Assembly (NCBI GenBank): GCA_017305665.1
Contig: JAFKKH010000010.1
Location: 1 to 64,000, forward strand
Direction of reading: 5' to 3'
Length of the DNA: 64,000 bases
From: Hyphomicrobiales bacterium
GTDB lineage: Bacteria; Pseudomonadota; Alphaproteobacteria; Rhizobiales; Xanthobacteraceae
The notes beneath the pieces are model-generated. The model was not told where the DNA came from. It ran no database searches and worked only from the letters and a program-made list of their open reading frames with translations. Shown here piece after piece: positions 37,626 to 47,803 of this stretch. The first letter of the stretch is position 1; each line of letters begins with the position of its first letter. The translations under genes were made by a program, and so were the position numbers.

Positions 37626-38570
37626 ATGACTGACATTCTCATCATTAAGACGTCATCGCTTGGCGACGTGGTGCATCAAATGCCCGCGATCGTTGATGCC
37701 GCGCGCGCCTGCCCTGGATCGCGAATATCGTGGGTGGTGGAAGAGTCATTCGCGTCGCTCGCGCGATTGCATCCGCTCGTGGCCGAGGTCATTCCGGTTG
37801 CGACGCGACGCTGGCGCTCGCAATTTTCCGTGCGTCAAACGTGGCGCGAGATGGCAAGGTTCCGTGCGCGTCTGCGCGAACGTGAGTTCGACAAGGTGGT
37901 CGATACCCAGGGTCTGATCCGATCCGCGATCATGGCCCGCGTGGCGCGCGGCGAGCGGCACGGTTACGACGGTCACAGCATTCGCGAACCGCTGGCGGCG
38001 CGGTTCTACGATGTCCGGCATGCGGTGAACCGCACCCTGCATGCTGTTGGACGCAACCGGGTTTTGACCGGGCTGTCGTTGGGATATCGGCCGTCAGACG
38101 AGGTCGACTACGGGCTGATGCGTGCACCGCGCACACGCGGTGAGCGCTACGCAGTGTTGCTTCATGGAACGTCGCGACGTGCGAAAGAATGGCGTGCCGA
38201 GGACTGGATTCAAACCGGGCGCTGGTTGCAAGCGGCGGGACTCCGGGTGGTGCTGCCATGGGGCAACGATGCTGAACGTATGTTGTCCGAGCGACTGTCG
38301 CAGGCTATTGCCGGCAGCCAGGTCCTGCCACGTCAAAGCCTCGATCTGACGGCGCAGGTGATCGGCAATGCATCACTGGTCGTCGGTGTTGATACCGGCT
38401 TGATGCATCTTGCCGCAGCGTATCGCGTGCCGCTCGTCGGAATCTACGTCAGCACCGATCCGGGTCTCACCGGTCCGATCGGCAGCGGCCGGATGGCGGT
38501 GTTGGGTGGCAAGGGCCGTCCACCCATTGCGGGCCAGGCAATCGAGGCGATCGAGCGATTGCTCGACTAG
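37626..38570 (+). CDS. waaC: Lipopolysaccharide heptosyltransferase I
   Basis: 314 residues, GT9 family. Start [19 protein letters not shown] is diagnostic, followed by [24 protein letters not shown] (ADP-heptose site) and [14 protein letters not shown] near the C-terminus. It adds the first L,D-heptose to Kdo in the inner core at the cytoplasmic face. The ATG at 37626 gives the conserved start; upstream codons lie in the galE promoter. Its end overlaps the convergent gmhB stop by 4 bases, so the two transcripts face each other. Confidence 0.9.
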   Translation: MTDILIIKTSSLGDVVHQMPAIVDAARACPGSRISWVVEESFASLARLHPLVAEVIPVATRRWRSQFSVRQTWREMARFRARLREREFDKVVDTQGLIRSAIMARVARGERHGYDGHSIREPLAARFYDVRHAVNRTLHAVGRNRVLTGLSLGYRPSDEVDYGLMRAPRTRGERYAVLLHGTSRRAKEWRAEDWIQTGRWLQAAGLRVVLPWGNDAERMLSERLSQAIAGSQVLPRQSLDLTAQVIGNASLVVGVDTGLMHLAAAYRVPLVGIYVSTDPGLTGPIGSGRMAVLGGKGRPPIAGQAIEAIERLLD

Positions 38571-39100
38571 TTTGATTCCGTGGCGCGTGCCAGTGTTGCA
38601 AGCGACTGTACGACAAAATCATCGAGGTCGCCGCCCGCAAACAGGAAGCCCGGGAGTCCTGCACCGGCTGCTGCTTCCATATCGGTGTTGCGGTCGCCGA
38701 TGACAAAGCTGCCAGGACGCCGCACCGGCCAGTGCCGCATGAGATCCAGAATCATGCCGGGCCCGGGTTTGCGCCAGGGATGATCTTCGAGATAACCAGC
38801 GATGTTGCCTTCGGGGTGATGCGGACAATATCTGATGTCGTCGATCTGCGCGCCCTGCGAGGCCAGATGAGAGATCATCCATGCATGCAGGCGCTGAACA
38901 TCGTCTTCGCTGAAGAGGCCGCGTGCGACACCGGACTGATTGGTGATGACGAATACGAAGTAGCCCGCGCTATTGAGTCGCCGAATGGCATTGACGACGT
39001 TGGGCATCCAGCGAATGCGTTCGCGGCTTCCGATGTAGCCATCATCGTGATTGAGAACGCCGTCGCGATCGAGAAAGGCGGCGGGCCGCGCGGCCGTCAT
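38567..39100 (-). CDS. gmhB: D-glycero-beta-D-manno-heptose-1,7-bisphosphate 7-phosphatase
   Basis: 177 residues, HAD superfamily. Nucleophile motif [16 protein letters not shown], motif II Thr in [13 protein letters not shown], a Cys/His zinc cluster (YCPHHPEGN), motif III Lys in WRKPGPGM and motif [12 protein letters not shown]. It removes the 7-phosphate in ADP-heptose synthesis. The start overlaps the gmhA stop by 4 bases (ATGA), so gmhA-gmhB are coupled. It ends 4 bases within waaC on the opposite strand. Confidence 0.92.
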   Translation of the reverse strand: MTAARPAAFLDRDGVLNHDDGYIGSRERIRWMPNVVNAIRRLNSAGYFVFVITNQSGVARGLFSEDDVQRLHAWMISHLASQGAQIDDIRYCPHHPEGNIAGYLEDHPWRKPGPGMILDLMRHWPVRRPGSFVIGDRNTDMEAAAGAGLPGFLFAGGDLDDFVVQSLATLARATESN

Positions 39101-39684
39101 GCTTTTGTCGACGCCAGCGCTTGTTCGATCTCGTCGCAGATCGCGTGCGCGGCCACCATATGGATTTGCTGAACGATCGCGGTTTCATCGATCGGCGCGA
39201 CCAGCAGATAATCGCACAGCGAAGCCATCGAGACGCCACGTGCGCCGGTCATTCCAACCGTGACGAGGCCGAGCGCGCGCGCAGCCTGCAGCGCGGCGAG
39301 AACGTTCGGCGAGGAGCCCGATGTGGTAATTCCGATGAAGACGTCGCCGGGCTGGCCCAGTCCCTCGACCTGCCGCGCAAATATGCGGTCGAACCCGTAA
39401 TCGTTGGCGATCGCCGTCAGAGCCGATGTGTCGGTGGTCAGGGCAATGGCAGGCCAGGCCGGGCGGTCGAACTTGTAGCGGCCGATAATTTCGGCCGCGA
39501 TGTGCTGAGCGTCGGCGGCGCTGCCGCCGTTGCCGGCAATCAGCAGCTTGCGGCCGTTACGCAGCGCATCGATTATCGCTCCCGCTATCGCAAGTGTCGC
39601 CGACAGCAGCGCGCGATCGTCCGTAGCCGCAGCCATTGCGGTGAGGGAGCGCTGGAAATGGGTGGCAATCCGGTCGTGGCTCAC
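39097..39684 (-). CDS. gmhA: Sedoheptulose-7-phosphate isomerase
   Basis: 195 residues from GTG 39684, which places the SIS-domain motif [17 protein letters not shown] at the family's usual distance from the start. [14 protein letters not shown] and [15 protein letters not shown] complete the substrate and zinc sites. It makes D-glycero-D-manno-heptose-7-phosphate, the first step to ADP-heptose. TTG 39726 and ATG 39636 are weaker start choices. It follows waaF by about 66 bases and is coupled to gmhB. Confidence 0.9.
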   Translation of the reverse strand: MSHDRIATHFQRSLTAMAAATDDRALLSATLAIAGAIIDALRNGRKLLIAGNGGSAADAQHIAAEIIGRYKFDRPAWPAIALTTDTSALTAIANDYGFDRIFARQVEGLGQPGDVFIGITTSGSSPNVLAALQAARALGLVTVGMTGARGVSMASLCDYLLVAPIDETAIVQQIHMVAAHAICDEIEQALASTKA

Positions 39685-39750
39685 GTCATACCTGGAGGTA
39701 GCAAAACCCACACAGCTAAAGCGCAAGATGATGGCGCGTGCAAGCTGGCT

Positions 39751-40833
39751 TCAGCGTCCCGGCTGCAGGCCGGCAGTCTCGAGAGCATGCAGTGCGGCGC
39801 TCATGACGTCCGCGACGGGGATATCGCGCATGCAGCGGTGGTGTCCCATCCGGCAGGTCGGTTTATGGCAGGGACGGCAGGAAACCTCGGTTTGGGTTTC
39901 GATCACAGCTTCGATCGGGTTGAGCGGTGCGTAATGCCAGGCGCTGGTCGGTCCAAAAATGCCGATCGTACGGCTGCCGATCGCCGCGGCGACATGCAGG
40001 AGCCCCGAATCGTTCGAGATCACCAGATCGGCGGCCGCCAATGCCAGAATGCCGTTTCGCAGATCGGTGCCGGTAAGATCGTGCACGTTGGCGCCTCCGG
40101 CCGCGACGATCTCGCGAGCTTTGTCCTTTTCGCCCGGACCGCCGATGACCCAGATCTGGAATCCCTCGTCGGTCAGGGCTTTTGCGGTTTCAGCATAATA
40201 CGTCCACCGCTTGGACGGGCCGACGGCGCCAGGCGCGAGTGCAACCGTTGCCTTGAAATTCGTGTCGAGGCCATTCGTTCGGCGCCAGGCCGTGATCTCC
40301 GGTTCGCCCACCTTGAGTTGGGGTTCCGGCCAGTCCATCGGCAACGCGGTATCCGGTGGCAGCGCCAAGGCCGCGCATCGATCGATCATGCGCGGCAACG
40401 CTCTTTCGCCACGCCGCCAATCGTTGAGAACGCCAAAGCGAAGCTCGCCGATGAACCCTGTGCGGTTGGGAATGCCGGCGAGGAACGGCGCGATCGCCGA
40501 TTTGAATGTGCGCGGCATGACCAGCGCGTCGCCGTAGCCTCTTTGCCGTAATTTATGTGCGAGTGCGCGCTGCTGGCCAAGGGCAAGGCGACGCCGAGGC
40601 AAATCCCACACGACACCCTGGCGCACGCCGGGCATGTAGTCGACCAGTGGTGCACAAAGCGTCGTGGTGAGCACGTCCACCGGTCGATTGGGCCAACGGT
40701 CCCTGAGAACGCGCACGACGGTATGGCAACGGACGAAGTCGCCGATCCACATATACGGGATCAACAGCACGGGTGCAGTTTCGGAACGGTCGGGCGCTGC
40801 CGCAAGGATGGGGGTGAGTGAATCGTAATTCAT
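39751..40833 (-). CDS. waaF: Lipopolysaccharide heptosyltransferase II
   Basis: 360 residues, GT9 family. VLLIPYMWIGDFVRCHTVVR at the N-terminus replaces the more usual RxSxxGD, followed by ALAPGAVGPSKRW (ADP-heptose site) and LVISNDSGLLHVAAAIGSRT. The C-terminus has the Cys/His-containing CRPCHKPTCRMGHHRCM, found in WaaF. It adds the second core heptose. ATG 40833 gives a natural start. It leads the waaF-gmhA-gmhB transcript and diverges from hldD. Confidence 0.9.
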   Translation of the reverse strand: MNYDSLTPILAAAPDRSETAPVLLIPYMWIGDFVRCHTVVRVLRDRWPNRPVDVLTTTLCAPLVDYMPGVRQGVVWDLPRRRLALGQQRALAHKLRQRGYGDALVMPRTFKSAIAPFLAGIPNRTGFIGELRFGVLNDWRRGERALPRMIDRCAALALPPDTALPMDWPEPQLKVGEPEITAWRRTNGLDTNFKATVALAPGAVGPSKRWTYYAETAKALTDEGFQIWVIGGPGEKDKAREIVAAGGANVHDLTGTDLRNGILALAAADLVISNDSGLLHVAAAIGSRTIGIFGPTSAWHYAPLNPIEAVIETQTEVSCRPCHKPTCRMGHHRCMRDIPVADVMSAALHALETAGLQPGR

Positions 40834-41020
40834 TATTTGGTTCTGGCGATCACGAACCCAAGGTCTGCCCAAGCGGCCAACACGCGATTATCGCGTGCGC
40901 CAGTCCGCGTCCAGCCATGTTTTCGATGCCAAATTTGGGGCTTGGGCCAGGCAGCAGTCGAGTTGCGTCTGTGGTCGGAGTGGGGCAAAGCTGGCGGCGC
41001 ACATCCAGGACGGGGATATC

Positions 41021-42001
41021 ATGCTGCTGGTGACCGGGGGAGCCGGTTTTATCGGATCGAATCTCGTGGCCGCGCTGAATGACGCCGGCCGCGCGGACGT
41101 GACGGTCTGCGACATGCTCGGCCATGACGGCAAATGGCGCAATCTGGCCAAGCGCCAACTCGCCGACATCGTCTCTCCGGCCGAGCTGATGAACTGGCTC
41201 CAGGGCCGTCATCTTGACGCCGTCGTTCATCTCGGTGCGATTTCCGAGACGACCGCGACCGACGGCGATCTGGTGATCGAAACCAATTTCCGTCTTTCGC
41301 TGCGGTTGCTCGACTGGTGCACGGTGAACGCGACACCCTTCATCTACGCGTCATCGGCATCGACCTATGGCGACGGCCAGCAGGGCTTTCGCGACGACCA
41401 ATCGATCAGCGCGCTTCGGGCGCTGCGGCCGATGAATCTTTACGGCTGGAGCAAGCACCTGTTCGACATGGCGGTCGCCGAACGCGCCGCGACCGGCATC
41501 AAGCTGCCGCCGCAATGGGCAGGCCTGAAGTTCTTCAACGTGTTCGGCCCCAACGAATATCACAAGGGCACGATGATGAGCGTGCTCGCCCGCCGGTTCG
41601 ACGATGTGAGGGCCGGCCGTCCCGTGCAGTTGTTCAAGTCGCATCGTGAGGGAATAGCCGACGGCGATCAGCGCCGCGACTTCATCTATGTGGACGATGT
41701 CGTGCGCGTCATGATGTGGCTGCTGGCGACGCCGTCGGTGAGCGGTATCTTCAATGTGGGAACCGGCAAGGCGCGCAGCTTTCGCGACCTGATTGTGGCG
41801 GCCTATGCCTCGCTCGGCGCCAGGCCGAACATCGAATATATCGACATGCCCGAGCAGATTCGCGGCGCTTATCAGTATTTCACCCAGAGTGAGGTCGAGC
41901 GCTTGCAGCGCGCAGGCTATAACGGCGGTTTCACGTCGCTGGAAGACGCGGTTGGCGCATATGTCAAAGGTTATCTCGATTGCGGTGATCGCTTTCGTTG
42001 A
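41021..42001 (+). CDS. hldD: ADP-L-glycero-D-manno-heptose 6-epimerase
   Basis: 326 residues, SDR. Start [33 protein letters not shown] is diagnostic for HldD; Ser and Tyr/Lys lie in [10 protein letters not shown] and [11 protein letters not shown]; the segment [13 protein letters not shown] is also family specific. It flips C6 to give ADP-L,D-heptose, the donor for WaaC and WaaF. ATG 41021 has GGACGGGGATATC upstream. The TGA overlaps the hldE ATG (TGATG), so the two are coupled. Confidence 0.94.
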   Translation: MLLVTGGAGFIGSNLVAALNDAGRADVTVCDMLGHDGKWRNLAKRQLADIVSPAELMNWLQGRHLDAVVHLGAISETTATDGDLVIETNFRLSLRLLDWCTVNATPFIYASSASTYGDGQQGFRDDQSISALRALRPMNLYGWSKHLFDMAVAERAATGIKLPPQWAGLKFFNVFGPNEYHKGTMMSVLARRFDDVRAGRPVQLFKSHREGIADGDQRRDFIYVDDVVRVMMWLLATPSVSGIFNVGTGKARSFRDLIVAAYASLGARPNIEYIDMPEQIRGAYQYFTQSEVERLQRAGYNGGFTSLEDAVGAYVKGYLDCGDRFR

Positions 42002-43503
42002 TGGTGCAACCGGTGCGGGGTTCGATGTTCGATTTTGATGACTTGTCACATGCGTTTTCTCGCCAGACGGTGCTTTGCGTCGGCGATCTGATGCTCGACG
42101 AGTTCGTCTATGGCGAGATTTCGCGCATTTCACCGGAAGCTCCGGCGCCCGTCATCGCGGTCCAGCGAAGTGACGTCGCCGTCGGCGGAGCCGGCAACGT
42201 CGCGCACAACATTGCCGGACTCGGCGCGCGCTGCATTTTTGTCGGTCTGGTGGGCGTGGACGACGCCGGTGACAGGTTGCGTGCGGAACTGTCACGCGAG
42301 AGCCTGATCGAGTCGCTGCTCGTTTCGGATCCGTCACGCCCGACGACGCGCAAGGTGCGTTTCGTTTCGGAGCATTTTTCCAGCCATATGCTGCGTGCGG
42401 ACTGGGAGGCGGCGGTTCCGGCATCGGGAGCGGTCGAGCAGGCCCTGATCGATACGATTCTGCCGCATCTGCCGCAGGCGGATATCGTGTTGCTGTCCGA
42501 CTATGCCAAAGGGGCGTTGACGGCGCGGGTCATTCGCAACGTCATCGATGCCGCTCGCAAACTCGGCAAGCGCGTGATTGTCGATCCGAAGAGCTCCAAT
42601 TTCGCCATCTATCGCGGCGCGACACTGCTCACACCAAACCGCAAGGAGTTTGCGGAAGCGACCCGCAGCCGCGCCGACAGCAGTGATGGAATTGCGATCG
42701 CGGCGCGCGAAGCGATGCTGCTCGCAGACGGCGAGGCGATGCTGGTGACGCAGAGCGAACACGGCATGACGCTCGTGCCGCGTGAGGGCGAGGTCATTCA
42801 CGTTCCGGCACACCCCGTCAAGGTGCGCGATGTCACGGGGGCCGGCGATACCGTGGTGGCGGCACTGGCAGTCACGCTCGCGGCCGGCGCCGATTGGGAG
42901 ACCGTACTGCGGACGGCGAGCGCCGCTGCGGCGGTCGCGGTCAGCAAGAGCGGGACGGCGGTCGTCACGGTGGAGGAACTGCGCCGCAGGATCCTGCCGC
43001 ACGCCTTTCTCGCAGCCGAGGAGAAAATCGCGCAATCGGCGGGCGATCTCGGCGAGCGGCTGTCGACGTGGCGCGAACAGGGATTGCGGATCGGCTTCAC
43101 CAACGGGTGCTTCGACATTCTACATCCCGGTCATGTCAAGGTGCTCACTGGAGCGCGCGCCGCCTGCGATCGCCTGATTGTCGGGCTGAACAGCGATGCG
43201 TCCGTGACCCGGCTGAAAGGCGAGGGGCGTCCGATCCAGGACGAACGTGCGCGGGCGGAGGTTCTTGCTGCGCTGGAGGCGGTGGATCTTGTAGTGATAT
43301 TTGAAGAGGACACGCCGATCCGGTTGATCGAGCGCGTCAAACCGAACGTCCTTGTCAAGGGTGGTGACTATACCCGTGATCAGGTCGTGGGACACGAGGT
43401 CGTTGCGGCTCATGGCGGCGAGGTATTGCTCGTCGATGTATTGTCGGGCTTCAGCACGACGTCCGTGGTTTCACGGATCAAGGAGGGTCGATACGGACGA
43501 TAG
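42001..43503 (+). CDS. hldE: Bifunctional heptose-7-phosphate kinase / heptose-1-phosphate adenylyltransferase
   Basis: 500 residues. The first about 320 are a PfkB/ribokinase domain ([31 protein letters not shown], catalytic Asp in [13 protein letters not shown]). Residues 350-495 are a nucleotidyltransferase ([35 protein letters not shown]). It phosphorylates heptose-7-P at C1 and, after GmhB, attaches AMP. ATG 42001 overlaps the hldD TGA by one base; the TTG at 41998 is next to it. All ADP-heptose steps are thus in this block. Confidence 0.95.
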   Translation: MVQPVRGSMFDFDDLSHAFSRQTVLCVGDLMLDEFVYGEISRISPEAPAPVIAVQRSDVAVGGAGNVAHNIAGLGARCIFVGLVGVDDAGDRLRAELSRESLIESLLVSDPSRPTTRKVRFVSEHFSSHMLRADWEAAVPASGAVEQALIDTILPHLPQADIVLLSDYAKGALTARVIRNVIDAARKLGKRVIVDPKSSNFAIYRGATLLTPNRKEFAEATRSRADSSDGIAIAAREAMLLADGEAMLVTQSEHGMTLVPREGEVIHVPAHPVKVRDVTGAGDTVVAALAVTLAAGADWETVLRTASAAAAVAVSKSGTAVVTVEELRRRILPHAFLAAEEKIAQSAGDLGERLSTWREQGLRIGFTNGCFDILHPGHVKVLTGARAACDRLIVGLNSDASVTRLKGEGRPIQDERARAEVLAALEAVDLVVIFEEDTPIRLIERVKPNVLVKGGDYTRDQVVGHEVVAAHGGEVLLVDVLSGFSTTSVVSRIKEGRYGR

Positions 43504-43679
43504 CGGTTCCGAAATTTTCCCCGGTAATCGCGGATTTTGTCGCCAGTCTCATTGTGATCACTGTGGGCGACAGGAGCATATTTATGTTATTGGCGCTGTA
43601 ATCGTGCGGAATGGCGCGATTGGGGTGCTTTCAGCCGCAATGGATCGATCATGAACGAAATCGTAGCGTTGGCCGTGAA
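43504..43679. promoter_or_regulatory. Upstream region of the WbpM-like gene with palindromes
   Basis: A perfect 8-base palindrome GTGATCAC (43554-43561) sits inside a wider inverted repeat TGTCGCC (43538-43544) / GGCGACA (43566-43572). This could be an operator or, in RNA, a hairpin closing the hldE message; there is no long T run after it. It is the only notable structure in the 176-base gap. Confidence 0.35.
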
Positions 43680-45590
43680 ATGAATCGTATTCGAAATCTG
43701 GGTTGGCGCAATCTGCTTATCGCACTTCATGATGCACTTGCGACTACCGCTGCGGTTGTGGTGGCCTTCTATCTTCGTTTTGAGGGGCAGGAGTTTTTAT
43801 CCCGCGTCCATCTGCTGTTGCTGTTTCTGCCGGGATTCGTCGCGTTCAGCGTCTTCGTCTGCTATTTTTTCAATCTAACCACGACGAAGTGGCGTTTTAT
43901 CTCCCTACCCGATGTATTGAATATCGTTCTTGCCGCGACAGTTCTGACCGGCGCCTTGCTGTTTATCGACTACATTTTCCTCGCGCCAAATATTTACGGG
44001 ACGTTTTTTCTCGGCAAGACCACCATGCTGATCTACTGGTTCCTTGAGATCACCTTTCTCAGTGGATCCCGGATCGCCTATCGCTATTTCCGCTACACGC
44101 GGACCGTCAACCGGGCCAAATCGCTTGGTACGTCGCCGACGCTGCTGGTGGGTCTCTCTGCCGATACCGAGGTGTTTCTGCGGTCGATCGAAAGTGGCGC
44201 CGTCAAGCAATTGTGGCCCGTTGGCGTTCTGTCGCCGTCCCTGGCCGATCGCGGGCAGACCATCCGCGGCATTCCGGTGCTTGGCGGTGTCGACGATCTC
44301 ATCGAAATCGTCGACGATTTCGCGAAACGGGAAAAGCCGATCCAGCGGATCGTGATGACGCCCTCCGCCTTCCATCCGGAATCACATCCGGAATCCGTCT
44401 TGGTGCATGGGCGGAAGCTCGGCCTGAAGGTCAGTCGCCTTCCATCGCTCGAGGAAAGCCGGGAGATGCCGCGACTGGCGCCCGTCGCGGTGGAAGACCT
44501 GTTGCTCCGTCCCAGCGAGAAGATCGACTACGAGCGGCTCGAAATGCTGATCAAGAATAAGTCGGTCGTCGTGACCGGCGGCGGCGGATCGATCGGATCG
44601 GAAATTTGCGAACGTGTCGTGACTTTCGGCGCAGGGAGGCTGCTGATCGTCGAGAATTCGGAGCCCGCGCTCTACGCGATCATGGAAGCGCTGGCGCTCA
44701 AGACTCAGACCGCGGTGATCGAGGGCCGCATCGCCGACATTCGCGATCGTGAACGACTGTTGCGTTTGCTGAACGAATTCAAGCCCGACATTGTGTTCCA
44801 TGCGGCGGCGCTCAAGCATGTTCCGATTCTCGAGCGGGACTGGAGCGAGGGCGTCAAGACCAACATTTTCGGTTCGGTCAACGTTGCCGACGCGGCCCTG
44901 GCATCGGGCGCGGAAGCCATGGTGATGATTTCCACCGACAAGGCGATCGAGCCGGTTTCGATGCTCGGGCTGACCAAGCGTTTCGCCGAGATGTATTGCC
45001 AGGCGCTCGACCGCCAATTGTCCCAAAGCGGGGGCGGCAAGATTCCAATGCGGCTGATCTCGGTGCGCTTCGGTAACGTGCTGGCCTCCAACGGATCGGT
45101 GGTGCCCAAATTCAAGGCCCAGATCGAGGCCGGCGGTCCGGTGACCGTGACGCATCCGGATATGGTTCGCTATTTCATGACGATACGCGAGGCCTGCGAT
45201 CTCGTGATCACGGCGGCGAGTCACGCCATGATGCCCAATCGGCCCGATGTGTCGGTCTACGTCTTGAACATGGGGCAACCGGTGAAGATCGTCGATCTCG
45301 CCGAGCGCATGATCCGCCTCTCGGGCCTGCAGCCCCATCACGACATTGAAATCATCTTTAGCGGCATTCGGCCCGGTGAACGATTGAATGAAATTCTGTT
45401 CGCGAACGAGGAACCGGCGATCGAGATCGGCCTGTCCGGAGTTCTGGCGGCGAAGCCGAACGAACCGCCGATGGAGATGCTGCACAAGTGGATCGCAGTC
45501 CTTACAGAAGCCGTCGCCAACGAGGATAAGTCGACCATCCGTTCGGTTTTGAAGGAAGCTGTTCCCGAATTCAGGCTGAAAGCAGGGTAG
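43680..45590 (+). CDS. Membrane-bound nucleotide-sugar 4,6-dehydratase (WbpM/CapD family)
   Basis: 636 residues. Residues 10-130 hold four membrane helices, 150-260 a CoA-like Rossmann domain, and 290-600 the SDR catalytic domain: VVVTGGGGSIGSE (297-309), AAALKHVPILE and ISTDKA (417-422). In classical enzymes Tyr, and in WbpM Met, stands before GxTK; here it is Leu429 in SMLGLTKR. It should make UDP-4-keto-6-deoxy-GlcNAc for QuiNAc or FucNAc. ATG 43680 is chosen since upstream codons have no helix or ribosome site. It stands alone after hldE; the flippase-like gene converges with it. Confidence 0.9.
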   Translation: MNRIRNLGWRNLLIALHDALATTAAVVVAFYLRFEGQEFLSRVHLLLLFLPGFVAFSVFVCYFFNLTTTKWRFISLPDVLNIVLAATVLTGALLFIDYIFLAPNIYGTFFLGKTTMLIYWFLEITFLSGSRIAYRYFRYTRTVNRAKSLGTSPTLLVGLSADTEVFLRSIESGAVKQLWPVGVLSPSLADRGQTIRGIPVLGGVDDLIEIVDDFAKREKPIQRIVMTPSAFHPESHPESVLVHGRKLGLKVSRLPSLEESREMPRLAPVAVEDLLLRPSEKIDYERLEMLIKNKSVVVTGGGGSIGSEICERVVTFGAGRLLIVENSEPALYAIMEALALKTQTAVIEGRIADIRDRERLLRLLNEFKPDIVFHAAALKHVPILERDWSEGVKTNIFGSVNVADAALASGAEAMVMISTDKAIEPVSMLGLTKRFAEMYCQALDRQLSQSGGGKIPMRLISVRFGNVLASNGSVVPKFKAQIEAGGPVTVTHPDMVRYFMTIREACDLVITAASHAMMPNRPDVSVYVLNMGQPVKIVDLAERMIRLSGLQPHHDIEIIFSGIRPGERLNEILFANEEPAIEIGLSGVLAAKPNEPPMEMLHKWIAVLTEAVANEDKSTIRSVLKEAVPEFRLKAG

Positions 45591-45612
45591 GGCGGCGCGT
45601 CGCACACTACCG

Positions 45613-46557
45613 CTACGGCCGCAGGTCCTTTTCGGCTTTCTCGGCGCTGAAAATCCAGACCAGTCCGCCGAATGCGCCGACCACAAAAAACGCCGCGCCG
45701 AACAGCAGGGAAATGTTGATGCCTTCATGGGTCGGAAGGCCGGCGTAGCTGAATGCGAGCGCCATGGATGCTTCGCGGACGCCCCAGCCAGCGATCGAGA
45801 CCGGGATCATGATGATCAGCATGACCGGCGGGATCAGCAGGAACACATCGCTGAACCGGATCGGTGCTGCAATGCCTCGCGCCACGCACCATGCAACGAC
45901 AACGGCAAGAACGTGGATGAGCAGCGACAGCGCGGCGATCCTCCATCCGCGATCCCGGCTGAAAAGGGCATGGTTGGTGATGACCGAACACCGATGAAGA
46001 TGATGCATCCCCCGGAGGCTCTTCAGCCATAGCCAGGGCAGCCGGCCGAGAACCAGAAATCCGGCGCCTGCCGCGAGCGCGGCGAAATCGACGAACAACA
46101 ACGCCAGCCGTCCGTGCGGGTCGCCGATCAACCGGTAACTCCACGGCAGGCTCGCGACAATCATGACGGCGAGCGCGATGAGGCCGATCGCGCGATCGAC
46201 GAAGATCGAATAAGCAGCGGCGCGCCATCCGGCGGAACCGCGGCCGACCAGCCAAAGCCGCATGGCGTCGCCGCCGATGGATGACGGCAGCGTCTGGTTG
46301 AAGAACGAACCGATCATGATATAGCGCACGGCCTGTATGATTGTCAGCGGAGCGCCGCAATCGGCGCTGATCTCACGCCATCTCAAGGCCGCGGCTAAAG
46401 CCTGTAGCAAAACGACAATGACGGCGAGAATGATCCAGCCGACGCTGGCGAGGTCGAGACGCGATACGAGATCGGAAAAATCGGTCTTGCGCAACGCGAG
46501 ATAGAGCAGCGCGGCCGAGACCAGGATTTTGGCCGTTGAAAGCAGGATCTGGCGCAT
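45613..46557 (-). CDS. Flippase-like / lysylphosphatidylglycerol synthase TM-region protein
   Basis: 314 residues, about eight membrane helices, UPF0104 family. Markers: FFNQTLPSSIGGDAMRLWLV, ADRAIGL-type FVDRAIGLIALAVMI, and PVSIAGWGVREASMALAF. These proteins are the membrane half of MprF-like enzymes; free-standing forms are linked to moving glycolipids or hopanoids across the membrane. The lack of a catalytic aminoacyl domain means it does not lysylate lipids. ATG 46557 is preferred, since upstream codons lack helices. It is convergent with the WbpM-like gene. Confidence 0.8.
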   Translation of the reverse strand: MRQILLSTAKILVSAALLYLALRKTDFSDLVSRLDLASVGWIILAVIVVLLQALAAALRWREISADCGAPLTIIQAVRYIMIGSFFNQTLPSSIGGDAMRLWLVGRGSAGWRAAAYSIFVDRAIGLIALAVMIVASLPWSYRLIGDPHGRLALLFVDFAALAAGAGFLVLGRLPWLWLKSLRGMHHLHRCSVITNHALFSRDRGWRIAALSLLIHVLAVVVAWCVARGIAAPIRFSDVFLLIPPVMLIIMIPVSIAGWGVREASMALAFSYAGLPTHEGINISLLFGAAFFVVGAFGGLVWIFSAEKAEKDLRP

Positions 46558-46754
46558 CGCGCGGGTATTGCCGGGGTTGGCGGGCCCCGTCCGCTTGCAG
46601 GACGGCGATCCGGTGACTTTGACCGCCTTGGTATGGTTTCGGGCGCCATCTGGCAATAGTTGCATGCAACTGGCTATTGCGGCCCCTGCAATACCATGGG
46701 TAAAGAGGCCCAAGGCTAGGGCCCGGCCAAAGCCTGCACACCCTGAGGAGCGGA

Positions 46755-47774
46755 ATGTCGGATCATCCGATACTGGTCACCGGCGCAGCGGGTTTCATCG
46801 GATTCCATCTCGCTGCTCGTCTCCTAAGGGACGGGCGCCGGGTTGTCGGCGTCGACAATCTGAACGACTACTATGATCCTGCTCTCAAGGAGAGCCGGCT
46901 CGACATCCTGCGCGGCGATCCACGATTCCATTTCGTCAAGCTCGACCTTGCCGATCGCGCGGCGACGGCCGCGCTGTTTGCCGAAACTCGCTTTCCCGTT
47001 GTGTTGCATCTCGCGGCGCAGGCCGGCGTGCGCTATTCGCTGCAAAATCCCGACGCCTACGCCGATTCCAATCTCACCGCATTTCTCAATATCCTCGAGG
47101 GGTGTCGGCGGAGCGAGTGTCGCCACTTGTTATTTGCCTCATCGTCGTCGGTTTATGGAGCAAATACCAAGCTTCCATTTTCGGTGCGGGACAACGTCGA
47201 TCATCCGATCAGCCTCTATGCCGCGACCAAGAAGTCTAACGAACTGATGGCGCATGCCTACAGTCATCTTTATCGCATTCCGACAACGGGACTACGCTTC
47301 TTCACGGTCTACGGTCCATGGTATCGGCCCGACATGGCGCTCTACAGGTTCGCCGACGCCATTGTCGCGGGACAGCCGATCAAGCTGTTCAATCACGGCG
47401 ACATGCGTCGGGATTTTACCTATGTCGACGACGTTGTCGAAGCTATTGTGCGTTTGATCGATCGCGCTCCCCAGGGTGATGCGAACTGGTCGGGCGATGC
47501 GCCGAATCCCGGCACGAATTCGGCGCCTTGGCGAATTTACAATGTGGGCAACAACAAGCCGGCGGAGCTGATGAGCGTCGTGACCCTCCTCGAGAAAGAA
47601 CTCGGACGGGTTGCGAAAAAGGAAATGCTTCCGATGCAACCTGGTGACGTGCCGACAACGTTCGCCGATATCGACGATTTGATCCGCGACGTCGGTTTCC
47701 GTCCCTCGACGCCGCTCGACGAAGGTATTCATTGTTTCGCAGCTTGGTATTGTCGTTATCATCGGATTGGTTAG
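46755..47774 (+). CDS. lpsL: UDP-glucuronate 4-epimerase
   Basis: 339 residues, extended SDR of the GAE/CapI type. ILVTGAAGFIGFHLAARLL, then VDNLNDYYDPALKESRL (diagnostic for UDP-GlcA epimerases), HLAAQAGVRYSL, SSSSVYGANTKLPF, Tyr/Lys in SLYAATKKSNELMAH, and FTVYGPWYRPDMAL. It interconverts UDP-GlcA and UDP-GalA, using the product of the dehydrogenase at 25341-26651. The next gene starts 29 bases later on the same strand, so they are probably cotranscribed. Confidence 0.93.
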   Translation: MSDHPILVTGAAGFIGFHLAARLLRDGRRVVGVDNLNDYYDPALKESRLDILRGDPRFHFVKLDLADRAATAALFAETRFPVVLHLAAQAGVRYSLQNPDAYADSNLTAFLNILEGCRRSECRHLLFASSSSVYGANTKLPFSVRDNVDHPISLYAATKKSNELMAHAYSHLYRIPTTGLRFFTVYGPWYRPDMALYRFADAIVAGQPIKLFNHGDMRRDFTYVDDVVEAIVRLIDRAPQGDANWSGDAPNPGTNSAPWRIYNVGNNKPAELMSVVTLLEKELGRVAKKEMLPMQPGDVPTTFADIDDLIRDVGFRPSTPLDEGIHCFAAWYCRYHRIG

Positions 47775-47803
47775 TGGCCGGATTGCATGTGGGAGATTGT
47801 CCT

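Noticed and set aside
45613-46557. MprF lysylphosphatidylglycerol synthase
   Set aside because: Only the membrane part is present; the aminoacyl-transfer domain is lacking.
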